A DNA stretch of 64,000 bases from Entoloma clypeatum (GCA_963565915.1 OY751493.1:434001-498000); one strand, 5' to 3'; counted from the stretch's first letter, positions 53,108 through 63,798 are shown. Numbers and translations: made by a program. Notes: a model not told the origin generated them from the sequence alone.

Positions 53108-55416
53108 ATGCCCTCTTCCTCCACCTCAACTTCGTTTATGACTGCTCCTCCTCGTCCCGATCCAAATACAGTAGTTGCATACTGTGAGTCACGCTTCCGT
53201 GCCGCTTTGCTCGGTATCCAGCGGGCGCCGGCGAATCAGCATGGGTGGATGAAGGATATACTTGCCTCGGAATTGGTAAGCTGATGTGCCGATTAAATAA
53301 TCTGTATACTCACATATCATAGGCCATGTCAATGCGCTTTGTCGGCCTGGCGGCAAGTGCTGGAGTGCCAATAGACATTCCAATCATCACTCGCACACTG
53401 TCATTCACCGATCTGGGTGGATATGGAAACGACGCTCATCCCCATTTTCCTTGGTCAGCCATGCTTGATGGGAGCTCCCACCCGACGCAAGAATTTGGCA
53501 TTGTGCCGCACTACCACCTCGACTGGTGGAACCACCCAGAGCGCCCCCAGCAGATTTTGGATGTCGACACGCTCACCCAGTGTCTCAAAGTCCACCACGG
53601 CATGCTTGGTCACCTGCTGGGCGGCAAGACTGTCGCCGGTCCATTCGCCGGTCCATTCGCTGGTCCATTCACCGGTCACTCTCTTGCCGACTATCCATCA
53701 ATTCCCCCTCCCCATATCTCTCTGAACTCTCAAGCAGCGGCGGGGTACCGCGCCGTGGCCCTTGATGCCTCTCACCAACTCCAAGCAGTGGCGAACAGGC
53801 TTCATGCTCAGGAAACAGCATCGGCAAATGTGTTGCACTTGGCCATCCGTCGTGCTAGTGGTTTCAACATGCTCTATGAGCACGCCATGACTCTTGAATC
53901 CCTGGATCCCGCAAGGGGACACATTGCAGGACCACCATATCAGCCATCGGCAACCATTGGCAATCGTGCCGGTTCGCTGGCGGCCACTCCCCAACCCTCA
54001 TCCTCACAGCCGATGCGCAAATCAACCACCACTCAAACGCAACGGAAAGGTAGGCCGAGGAGCAAGAAAGTCACCCTCCAGGATCTGGCCACCATGATCC
54101 AGGAGACTGCAGCGGCTGAACACGACCGATACCAGCAGCACCCCAGCCTGAAGTGGACCTGGGGCGTCGATCTCAAAGTTGACAACATCAGGAAGCTGGT
54201 GAGAGCAGCAGAAAACCAGTACCAGCTGCCGCATTCTGGATATGACGAGTCCCTAGCCGACGGCAGTTTTGCAGGTAACGACTCTGATGGCCCAGGAGAA
54301 GCCCCCTTCTCGGACATGATTGGTCGCCATTCCGCTGCCTCGCCATCTCTCATCACCGACCTCGGCACCCTCAATATTCCCCACCATTTCAGAGAGTACC
54401 CCCTTCGCCGAGCCCACATGGCCACGCCGGCAGACAACCTGCCACATGGGGCAGGTGACAACTCCGCTGCTTTTCTTCCTGCCCCTTCCCTCACCGCTCT
54501 CGATGCCGAGTGTGACTCACCAATTTTCACTCCAATCCCCAGGTCACCCCCAACTCAAACTCCAGCCACCTCCACATCGCCTGTCGCCGATCACCAGGAG
54601 GTTGTCGACATTATCATGGGCGATATCAGTGATGAACAAGCGACCTCTGCGGGCGATATTCCTCTCCACCTTGTCATGCAGACACTGGAGGATATGAGTG
54701 ACACCAACTCGCCATCCCAACATTCACCGGCCGACCCTTCGCCGTCCAAACCTTCGCCATCTTTGCCGTCTTTGCCGTCTTCACTGTCTTCACTGTCTTC
54801 ACCGTGCCACCCTTCGCCGAAGCCTGTTGCACCAATAAGGCGTTCACTGTCCATTGATTCCCTGGTCACTCCTTCCGCCGCGATCTATCATCAGACTCTG
54901 GATGTTGTCATGAACGTCCTAGAGGAGGAGGAGAGTGACATAGAGGATGACCAGAGTGGGCCCCCACTGTCAACACTATTTGACAATGCACTGGCGGCTC
55001 TTGAGGATTCCGATGAAGCCGACGACGAGGCTGATGGCAGCAACAAAACTGACGGCACCCATAACAGCGACAGTGATGGCGACAATCACGGCGACAATCA
55101 CGGCGACGGCAAACCTGACGGCAAAACTGACAGCAAAACTGACAGCAAAACTGACAATGACAGCGACAGCAGTGGATCCGTCACCAACGCACCTACTGCC
55201 GCCAACGTCGCCAGCGCACTTGAAGGTGTCGACTCCGATGTCTCTGATAGTGAGCCAACTGGACCCCCCCCTCTCATTCGTTCACCGGGGCTCTTTGCCC
55301 ATGCCCCTGGGGCTCAATTCCAACGCCGCCCTTGGACCGCTGAAGATTTAGCTGATGTGCATGTCCCTGGCAGTTTGAGTGATACTGGGTCATCGGAGAG
55401 CGAGGGTGCAGAGTGA
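53108..55416 (+). CDS. KDZ-linked gene C, 753 residues, intact
   Basis: Exon 1 (53108-53275, MPSSSTSTSFMTAPPRPDPN) and exon 2 (53323-55416) join in phase over a 47-bp GT..AG intron. The N-terminal third (WMKDILASEL, MRFVGLAASAGVPIDIPIIT, DWWNHPERPQQILDVDTLTQ, HHGMLGHLLGG) is probably folded. A motif-derived GPFAGPFAGPFTG repeat follows at 53640. Next come QAVANRLHAQETASANVLHL, a Lys/Arg patch (RKGRPRSKKVTLQDL, AT-hook-like GRPRSKK), and a Ser/Pro/Asp-rich acidic tail with SPS and DNHGDNHGDGKPDGKTDSKT repeats. It lies directly after the transposase and has no premature stop, unlike its neighbours. An AT-hook-like patch plus acidic tail would suit a nuclear regulator, but no family was recognised. 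Confidence 0.75.
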
Positions 55417-55499
55417 TATGCCTATAGCGGGGTACCATTGTTATTACATTATACTATATACAGATGTCTACCCTTCTTCTCTACAATAAAATGAGCCTT

Positions 55500-55918
55500 G
55501 GTTGTCGCCGGCCATATTGAACCACATTGAATTGTTGTTGCCGGCTGCATTTACTGTTGCCGGCTGCATTGAGTTTGTCGCCGGCCACATTGACGTTGTC
55601 GCCAGCTGCATTGACTGTCGCCAGCTGCATTGAGTTTGTCGCCGGGGGCATAGAGTTTGTCGCTGGCCACATTGACGTTGTCGCTGGCCACATTGAGTTT
55701 GTCGCTGGCTGCATTGACTGTCGCCGGCTGCATTGAGTTTGTCGCCGGGGGCATAGAGTTTGTTGCTGGCCGCATTGACTTGGTCGCTGACCACATTTCA
55801 TTCTGTCGCCGTTCGCCGTGGCGAATTCGCTGGTGCTCTAGCGAATTCACTGCTTCCATAATTTACCATACAGTGTATGTGTTCGCTAGACCGTATATTA
55901 CAATACAGTGTAGGTTGA
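55500..55918 (-). repeat. KDZ right subterminal array and terminal inverted repeat
   Basis: Tandem ~27-bp units such as GTCGCCGGCTGCATTGAGTT from 55500 to 55795 are followed by the terminal repeat, which holds GAATTCGCT/AGCGAATTC 9-bp arms around an 8-base loop and ends TACAGTGTAGGTTGA. It mirrors 42183-42640. Confidence 0.88.
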
Positions 55919-55925
55919 GTATATG

Positions 55926-57138
55926 ACCTCTGCTGCTCTGTCCAAAATCTCCCAGACTCCCTTGGGTGGTGTTGGATATTCATTCAACTTCCTTTTAATA
56001 TGAACCCAGAGGTGTTCAATAGGATTGAGGTCTGGGGACTGTGCAGGCCAATCCAGCAGAGCAATATTCTTGCTGTCCATCTATTTTTTGGCCTTCTTGG
56101 AGGTGTGCTTGGGGTCATTGTCCTGCTGAAAAATGATCTCCTCTTCAGAGATTCCACTCTCCTCCATGCTGGGCAGCAAATTGTCCTCCAAAATGGACAC
56201 ATACTGATCAGCATCCATCCTCCCCTCAACCTCTGCAAGTCTCCCCACACCTTTCCAATCCATACAATCCCAAACCATAATATTTCCTCCCCCAAACTTG
56301 ACTGTGCCCTGAACCTCTCTTTCAATAAGCCCATCACCCTTCGTTTTCCAGACTCATTCCTTGCCATCTGACCCAAACCTGTTGATTTTGGTCTCATCTG
56401 ACCAAGTGACCCTCTTCCAGTCCTCCACTGTCCATTCCTTGTGCTTCATAGCAAATGCCAACTGCCTCTTCCAAAAGAAAGGTCTTTTTTTCTTTGTTAC
56501 AGCCTTGAATTCATGTTTTCTGAGAACCCTTCTCACAGTTTCTGGGGAGACAGGATTGGAGATGACAGTGTTGATGTGTTTGGTAGCCTGCACAGCATTG
56601 GAGGCTCTCCCTGAGGTGATTTGTGAAAGTATGTTTCGTGTGTTGGTGGGAGAAACCTTGGATGGACGAGAGATTGCGATGAGGAAGAAGATTCTGAAGC
56701 ACTCTGGAGACAGTTGGTTGGCTGACACCCAGGTTAGAGGCAATATGACGAGTGGAGTGACCATTGGAGACCAGAGAAAGAATGTTTTCCTTGTGGGAAG
56801 AGGAGATAGGGCGCATGATTAATTATGGAGGCTGTTGAGGTTGGATTCTTCTTATACAACTTTCCTTGACAACCTATCAGGGTTCTATTCAAGTTCCATC
56901 AGTAAGTCATGACAACTGGTTACCATACAACCAGTGAAGCATTTGATTCTGATAATTGCCATAGGTACTCACAAAACTGATTCAATAAGTTGCTGATTTA
57001 ATTTAATCATATCTCCATGGATTCTGATCTAAATTTCAATTATATACCAAAGGTTTAATTCAATTGGTATTCTTTGCAGAGTTATCTTGAAGGTATTCAA
57101 AAAGCAACAAACATTGAATCAGTTTTGTGAGGCACTGT
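55926..57138 (-). pseudogene. Tc1-like transposase, N-terminal and catalytic part
   Basis: ATG at 56816: MRPISSSHKENILSLVSNGH with HTH text (STRHIASNLGVSQPTVSRVL). A frame change leads to a second HTH (SPETVRRVLRKHEF), then VTWSDETKINRF (first Asp), IIFQQDNDPKHTS (second Asp), and WPAQSPDLNPIEHLWVHIKR with the final Glu, a DD34E Tc1 layout. Stops replace codons after SDGKE and KKAKK. The frame ends DRAAEV at the KDZ insertion and continues at 42176. The right terminus near 57113-57138 reads, on the minus strand, CAGTGCCTCACAAAACTGAT next to a TA. Confidence 0.87.
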
Positions 57139-57854
57139 ATGGTAAAAACTGGAACCAGTTCATATTTTTCAGACCCACAACTAGAATTGGGGATGAACCA
57201 GTCCAAAATTTGGAGAGACTGGAGACTGGTTGAGCTCAAAATCAGTGAGACCTGAACTGCCAGTTCAGGTCTCTTCCAGTTTATAAGACTGAACCCTTGA
57301 ACACTAGTGGCGAAGTGAATGAGGGGGGCATGGTGTATGGCTGTGCTGGTATGGGTAAGCTTGATGACAGTCCGTGTGGCCAGCAGATCAGGCAGATCTG
57401 TGATATATCACCCATGATGTATCACCTGGTGGACCTGTGATTAATGGCATCAATGCAACATGGCTGTGCTAAGATCATAGAAAGTTGATACTGGTGAGTG
57501 GGCGGGCCATTGCAGAGCATGGCAATTTCCAAGTTCGGCTGTTAGTCAAAATCAGATTTTTCCCAGACGAGAACCTGCTGAAATACATATAACACATTGT
57601 GAATGTGTTCATCTGTGTCTAGGGGATGGTTTAGGAGCCTGCGAAAAGAACAGATATCTTGCCTAAAATATGTGGATGTATGGAGTCAAGTGGGTCAAAA
57701 ACAGGTGCTGATGTGCAATTTCCTGATTCCATTTTCAGGGTTGTTTTTGGGTGGTTCACTTAGTTGTAGATGATGGTTTCAAACAATTTGATTCACTATA
57801 CTAATATATAATACAAAATGACCAAACACTATACTATATATATATAAACTAATT
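57139..57854. other. Quasi-palindromic patch, then nothing recognised
   Basis: 57160-57300 is dense in AACCAGT/ACTGG words in both orientations and ends AGACTGAACCCTTGAACACT, whose complement resembles the start of the patch at 34046. From 57300 to 57854 no gene or repeat was recognised. Confidence 0.5.
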
Positions 57855-58670
57855 GGTGGTCGTTGGACGCGAGGGGCGCCGTTGGGCACGGGGGTGGCCG
57901 TTGGGGGCGGGGGGCAGTCGTTGGGAGGGGCGGTCGTTGGGGCGAGGGGCGGTCGTTCGACACGAGGGGCGGTCGTTCGACACGAGGGGCGGCCGTTGGA
58001 CACGAGGGGTGGCCGTTGGGGGCCGAGGGGCAGTCGTTGGGCACGAGGGGGAAGTCGTTGGGCACGAGGGACGGTCGTTGGACGCGAGGGGCAGTCGTTG
58101 GGGACGAGGGACGACCGTTGGGCACGAGGGACGGTCGTTGGACGCGAGGGGCGGCCGTTAGGCACGAGGGGCAGTCGTTGGGGACGAGGGGCAGTCGTTA
58201 GGCACGAGAGGCGGCCATTTGGCCCGAGGGAAGGTCGTTGAACACGAGGCGAGGTCGCTGGGCCCGAGGGACGGTCGTTGGGCACGAGGGGTGGCCGTTA
58301 GGGGCGAGGGGCAGTCGTTGCGGCGAGGAGCGGCCGTGGGGTCCGATGGGCGGTCGTTGGACACGCGGGGAGGCCGTTGGGCCTGAGGGACGGTCGTTGG
58401 ACGCGAGGGGCGGACGTTGGGGGCAAGGGGGGGCCATTTGGCCCGAGGGAAGGTCTTTGAACACGAGGGGAGGCCGTTGGGAACGAAGGGAGGCCGTTGG
58501 GGGCGAGGGGCAGTCATTGGGGCGAGGGGCGGTCGTTGGGCAGCAGGAGTGGCCGTTGAGCAGGAGGAGCGGCCGTTAGGCACGGGGGGGGACAGCCGTT
58601 GGGCGCCAAGGAAGGTGGTTGGGCGCGAGGAGAGGCCGTTGGGCAGGAGACGCGGTAGGGCAGGAGTGGT
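57855..58670 (+). repeat. Minisatellite, GGTCGTTGGACACGAGGGGC-type, ~40 units
   Basis: About forty imperfect ~20-base units (GGTCGTTGGGCACGAGGGGC and variants) run across 0.8 kb. The many long overlapping open frames on both strands (Arg/Gly-rich or Pro/Arg-rich) are artefacts of the array. It is the largest member of the minisatellite family in the window. Confidence 0.92.
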
Positions 58671-59038
58671 GGTAGTGGGTTACTTACATAAAGTTCAAGC
58701 CATGTCCGATTTTGGCCAGCCAGTCGGTTCTTGGCCATCAATGTGTCAAACAAATAACAACAATTCCATCAATCGATCAAAAATCTGCATGATGGGAGGG
58801 GGCAGGAAAAAGTTTGGCATGGGTCGTCTGGAAAAGCCCACTTCTCGTAAACTCGAACTCGGAATATCAATACTACGTCTAGGGCTCGGAGGAGTCTTCT
58901 CAGCTCACACAGAAACATTTTTAGGGGCAAAAGAATGGCGAAATACAACGATACATGAGACTCAATCGAAAAAAAAACATCCCAAACTCGGATCTGGATC
59001 TTTGTGGTTGTCGTCAACCTAATTCGTGGCACCCGTTA
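58671..59038. other. No feature recognised
   Basis: Unique-looking DNA between the minisatellite and the small secreted-protein gene. The last part would be 3' flanking sequence of that minus-strand gene. Confidence 0.4.
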
Positions 59039-59351
59039 CTACTTCAGCGCATAGTTTGACCATAAACCCACCAGTATGGAAAGGTGCTGTGGTGGAAACA
59101 CGGCGTTGGTTGACTAGTAAATAGCCTGGCACTTCTACGTTCCGAAACGGATTCAGCCAAAGGCGGGGCCTTGGAAGATGGAGGTGACTTACGTGCCCCC
59201 CTCCAGAAGATGGGTCACAATGGTATGGCGGACAACAGGGGTTCACGCTGTTGGGATTGCATGTGTTCCCCAAATTGCCACAGGAGCGTACTTTTAACGG
59301 CAGCGAAGCAGAGAATACGATGGAAAGGATGACAGTGCGTGAAAAATGCAT
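59039..59351 (-). CDS. Candidate small secreted cysteine-rich protein
   Basis: Exon 1 (59351-59193) and exon 2 (59113-59039) are separated by a 79-bp GTAAGT..CTAG intron and give ~77 residues. The start MHFSRTVILSIVFSASLPL is a plausible signal peptide, with likely cleavage before CGNLGN. The mature part has the pattern C-x6-C-x8-CC-x4-C (CGNLGNTCNPNSVNPCCPPY, HC), a compact cysteine arrangement common in small secreted fungal proteins. The ATG is chosen because it directly precedes the hydrophobic stretch. No homologue was recognised. The intron phase is not supported by a known family, so the last 24 residues are less certain. Confidence 0.5.
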
Positions 59352-59359
59352 ATGTGGCG

Positions 59360-61511
59360 AATGGGGTGGAATGGGGGAGTGCGCGATGACTTGTGAACTT
59401 GTTGATGGGGCCCCCATCCTTTTATGTATCCTCGGCTTGAATCTTCCGATCGCAACGAATCGGCTGCCAATCTCTCCCACAGTGATGATCGTTGTTATTA
59501 GTAGCACAATTCATGGTTCCATCTCCCCCGACATCGTGAGACCGATCCAGCGTCAAGAAAAACCCTCCGAATCGCGATCCAGATTTCATGCCAAATTCGA
59601 AGATGTGGTGGGAGACGGGGGGTTGACCCCTGGTGTGATCTTTAACCTTTCGACCCGGGAATGGATCTGGCCATGGATGTCGAGCTCAACTTGTTCTCTT
59701 CGGCATGCGGCATGCCGAAGGCTCTGCGGTACCGAATCTCCCCTCTCCCACCGACGGATTGCGGGCTTTGCGCGTCGGGCCGTGGCGTCGGGCCGTGGCG
59801 TAATGTCTGTGCCGTCAGCTTGGAAAGAAAAACGCCGCCCCACGTCAGCGCGCTGACAGTCTTCAAGAGCAACTAACATTCGTTCCTGGCAATAGGCTCT
59901 GCCACCAACGGGGAGAGACTTCATATGTATGAACATTGTTGACCCAGGGAGGCGAGCGTACTATGGGGTGATTTGCTAATGGTGTAACCGCAGCCGTGAT
60001 ATCTACTGAACATTCGCGGGGGGGCGGTGGGACGGTTGCGCTGGGGATGTGTCAAAGTTGGGTGAGAACATCATTCGCGAGTTTTGCATATCGCAGTGAT
60101 TCTGGTGCGCGAGCCCTGGGGGTAACGACGCGGGAACCTTTGGGTTCCATCCTCCCAAATCAAACGTAGTTTTGGCTTGCATAACCAGTCTCGAGTTTGA
60201 ACATCTACGCACTAGCCACGCTCCTTGAACCTGCAGCTGGCTAACAAAATTCTTCAGCCACACGTCTTAAAATGAGAAATGGCCAGCACTGACCGCCTCA
60301 ATTGAGGCATCCCCACTTAGTACTTACGGAAACTGGCATGATGAACTCGAAATATTCCGATCTGCGACGGTGCGGTGCCGCTTTCAGTCCCGAATAGATC
60401 CGTCTTGAAACTAGTTGTTGAGTTCCACGGGGGGTAATAACCATGGGGAAGATGACGATACCAAGTACATGATATGCAGTCCATCTCCAAGCTCAGTCTT
60501 CTCTGCACTACTGAGTAGCGACAGATTGGAGCCATCAATAGGCGATCGAAGACCTATGAAAGGCGTTGGCGGCGCCATGACGTACATGATGTACCGGTAT
60601 CCCTGGACGAGGGGGGGGAGCTTCAAGGTTGGTCACTACAAAGCGAGGCGGCGAGATATCGAAGCGACGATAACCTATCTTGATGCCCGGGCTTGAACCT
60701 GGACACGACTTGGACCAATAATAAGCATACCCTGGCGAGCAAGGTCCGTGTAGTTGGGAAAGTTTGAGCTGGACTCTGCATCCATAAGGCCCGCCCGGGA
60801 AATCTGAGTGCCTTGAGGGATTCGGGAAGTTTGAGGTGCGGCTTTGGGTGAAGGGATATGAACATGAACTAAGCTCTACCAAAGAAACAAATCACTTTAC
60901 TAAATCGACCAGCGTGTTGGGAAAAAGGAAGGACAGTACCTGTTTAGTTTAATGATGAATTCGCGTCTAATACAGGCGGGAAAGACACTCGAGCGGGCTT
61001 GTACCATGAGTCGACTCCGGAGGTAATGTGGCGGTTTAGACTTGAGTCCGGGGCGGCGAGATGACGTGTACCGGCCTGGCCTGACTCCTGAGAAGCGCTT
61101 GTGAGTCAGCTCATGACCACGACGACCCAAAACAGCGGAAATCTTCATCATGACATCCGTGGCCAGTCCGACCGCCGACGAGGATAGGAGGGGCAATGAT
61201 CTTGGAGGAAGGGCATACGTGTGGTTCCGAGTCGGCAAGCATGAGAGCCTGATCGTAAGCAGAAGACAGGGCGAGAAGACCTAGGAAACACAGATTGCAC
61301 TCTACTTCTGCGAGTGAAGGCCAGAGAATAAAACAGGATGTTATGTTGTAGTACGTGCTCAGAAGCGCTGCGATTAAGAAAAAAAACCCAGAGTCTGAAC
61401 AGAATTGAACTCGAGGGCGGACGAGACGTTGCTCGAAGGAGCTAAGTAGTCGCCTGGATCAAGAAAGTGCTACCGCCGTGGAGAGGAGGATTCACGTTAA
61501 AGCTCGCCGAG
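59360..61511. other. Possible host DNA, no gene resolved
   Basis: GC-balanced, unique-looking DNA. Minus-strand open pieces near 60411-60882 (IGYRRFDISPPRFVVTNLEA, APPTPFIGLRSPIDGSNLSL) and 60900-61240 look protein-like but need frame changes and could not be joined. Near 59695 GGCATGCGGCATGCC is a small palindromic repeat, and near 59775 GGGCCGTGGCGTC is duplicated. No transposon motif was seen. Confidence 0.35.
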
Positions 61512-61821
61512 TGTTGAAACTTTTCCCATCACGTAGATTAGATTAGATTAGATTACATCACGTGACCTTTACATATCTTCATTACATACTTGTTTGGTTG
61601 GTACAAACAGTAGTACGGTATATAAGACCAGGAAACTGTCAATATCAACAAGTTGTCTCTTGACTCTTAACCAGCTCCATCGCTCTCACCAGCCTCAACC
61701 GCTCTCACTAGCCTTACCCCCTCCAAACCATGTAAGTGACCATAGCGGTATCGTAGAGTACTTCCACTGTAGCTATGTTGCTCAGTACACCTGTGGCTAG
61801 CGCCCAGGTGGAACTTCAACA
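61512..61821 (+). repeat. Copia 5' LTR
   Basis: 310 bp with inverted ends TGTTGAA...TTCAACA. A TATA-like GGTATATAAGACC lies near 61617. Four GATTA units sit between two CACGT-like words near 61533-61563. Confidence 0.82.
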
Positions 61822-61834
61822 GGTTATGGGCCCC
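61822..61834 (+). other. Half-tRNA(iMet)-type primer-binding site
   Basis: GGTTATGGGCCCC follows the LTR directly. It differs by one base from GGTTATGAGCCC, the site by which many fungal Copia elements pair with the anticodon arm of initiator-Met tRNA. Confidence 0.65.
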
Positions 61835-62181
61835 GGATAGCAGAGGGACTTGGGAAACGCTGGCAACAGCGAGTACCTGCCCACTCTACCCTGGTTGGCA
61901 AAGAACCGATCGAAAGATCTAGGTTCTGAGTCTTACTTCTTCACATATGAACCTGGGAACGTCATTACGACAAGTACCTGTCATGAGACGTCCCTAAGGG
62001 GATTGACCTAGTACACTCCATGTGGAAATGTTGATCGCACCTCATACGTTCCTGATATATAAAGGGTTTTCCCGTGACCGCTATTCCTAAAGGGAATATG
62101 TCATAAGGAATCATTTAATTGTTTTCTTGAATCATATTCATAACACATCACTGATTGGGAACCCTTTTAGATTCATCTACA

Positions 62182-63798
62182 ATGTCTACTTCTCGCTCTG
62201 CTCTTGACACCATCACCCCCTTTGACGGCATCGACTACCAAAGCTGGGCCGAAAAGATGAAGTCCTACCTCCTCCATCAAGGAGTTTGGCGCCTTGTTTC
62301 TGGCGACATCACCTGCCCTGTCATCGCCGACTTCACCACCACGGTCTCCACCCCTGGTGCCACTGCTGCCGCTCCCCCTGTGCTGGCTACTACAGTCGAC
62401 CAGCCCAGCTTCTGCAAGGAAGAAAAAGCCTGGATCAGGGACGACAACGTAGCTCTCGGGGCGATACGCCTGAAGGTCTCTGAGGCGATCAGACGACACA
62501 TCAAAGACAGCACCTCGGCACTTAACGCGTGGAAAATGCTAAAGGATGCCTACTCCAAGGTATCCCCGGCTGTCATCTTCGGCGACTTCAAGACCGCCGC
62601 CACCTACAAGCTGTCTGGATGCGACCCCGTGCCTGAAATTGAACGCCTAGGGTCTCTTTTCGCCTGGCTCGCCGATTCGAACTTTGTCGTCCCCAATCTG
62701 ATGCAGGCAATGATCCTGGCCAATGCAATTCCCGACGCCTGGTCGTCACTCTCCACCGCCCTTTTCCAGGTCTATGACGCCGACAATTTCACTTACAAAG
62801 CCGTCGCCGAGAGCATCATCTTGGAATACAGGCACAAGTATTCGGTCGGGTCTACTCGTGCGTCCAATGAGCAGGCCCGGAAAATTTCTGGGACAAAGCG
62901 CAAGGGGCAGGACCCCAAATGGGAAAAGCAGCAAAAGCCGAGTACCTCGCAGAACGACGCTGATGAACAACCTAACTCGACTGACCCTAGTACCACTTTT
63001 GAAAAGAAGAAGGGAAAAGGACGCTGGGGCAACCAAAAGAAAAGCGCCAACACTGCGGACAACACGTCCGACCATGTGGAAGAAACGGTTGAGTTTGTTG
63101 CTCCCGCCATCCACTTCCCTCCTCTTCCGGCACCATCCTTCACCACCATCACTGGCCGCGGGAAAATGACAAGTACCGCACAACCCGATTCCGGAAAAAT
63201 GCAGTCGCTCCTGCAACGAATGAACCCCCCTCCGTCACAGTACACCGGGCTTCCTTCTGGAAAACCGTCCGTGTGGAAAAAGAACGATCACATCCGCAAA
63301 CTCACGCGGAACATTGGTGCTCGTCCCTCTGGATTGAACCTTCGTATCCTAGACACCATCATTCCTGACATCGATGAAAGGCCGGCTAAACAGCGTCGCA
63401 TAGCCCCATCGATAGAAGAATCGCTGAAGATGATGGACATAGACCATCAAAGCGAGCGGATGGGGCCGGAACAATTCGAAGATGGGCTGATTGAACTTGA
63501 TGGTTCGTCATCTCCCTCTCCTAAATCTGACCAATTAAGAAAAGCTAATAACACCTCCTTTCAGACGTGTAAAATATTAGCTAGTACTAGTGCAGAATGT
63601 ATGGACCATATTGATAGCGATCTATATAAAAAATATACAGAGCACTTTGCGTCATGCACACACTGTAAGGAGAAAGAACGCGCACAATGGATCTTAGACT
63701 CCGGTGCCTCGTTACACTTTACCCATGAGTTCAAGGACTTTGCGTACTACAGGCCTCTCAAGGCTAAGCGATTTGTCCAAACAGCCGCAAAGGGAAAG
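62182..63798 (+). CDS. Copia Gag-Pol, Gag and protease start
   Basis: MSTSRSALDTITPFDGIDYQ opens a Copia-type Gag (YQSWAEKMKSYLLHQGVWRL, SALNAWKMLKDAYSKV, GCDPVPEIERLGSLFAWLAD, VYDADNFTYKAVAESIILEY). A basic, low-complexity linker follows (KRKGQDPKWEKQQK, KKKGKGRWGNQKKS). The protease begins near 63640 with KKYTEHFASCTHCKEKERAQ and WILDSGASLHFT, with an intact DSG catalytic motif. There is no CCHC knuckle; a C-x2-C pair (CTHC) precedes the protease as in related fungal Copia proteins. The frame is open for 539 codons up to the gap. Confidence 0.88.

Larger units (their letters stand above)
42177..55925. mobile_element. KDZ-type DNA transposon, 13.75 kb, with accessory genes
   Basis: Bounded by an 8-bp target duplication ACCTCTGC (42169-42176 and 55926-55933) and inverted terminal repeats (42183-42312 and 55793-55918) followed inward by tandem subterminal repeats. 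It contains a KDZ transposase (plus), two minus-strand genes (43053-43757, 46801-48704) and two further plus-strand genes (43947-46551, 53108-55416). It sits inside a Tc1 transposase frame, which reads through if one duplication is discounted. Known KDZ elements are large, multi-gene and basidiomycete-enriched, and are reported to carry TET/JBP dioxygenase genes; none was recognised here. A CCGGCGAA-type motif recurs throughout. Confidence 0.93.

Noticed and set aside
57855..58583. Several overlapping frames of 98-168 codons on both strands
   Set aside because: All are translations of a ~20-base minisatellite; composition is Arg/Gly or Pro/Arg repeats in every frame.
61533..61558. GATTA repeats as telomere sequence
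   Set aside because: Only four units, not TTAGGG, and inside a Copia LTR.
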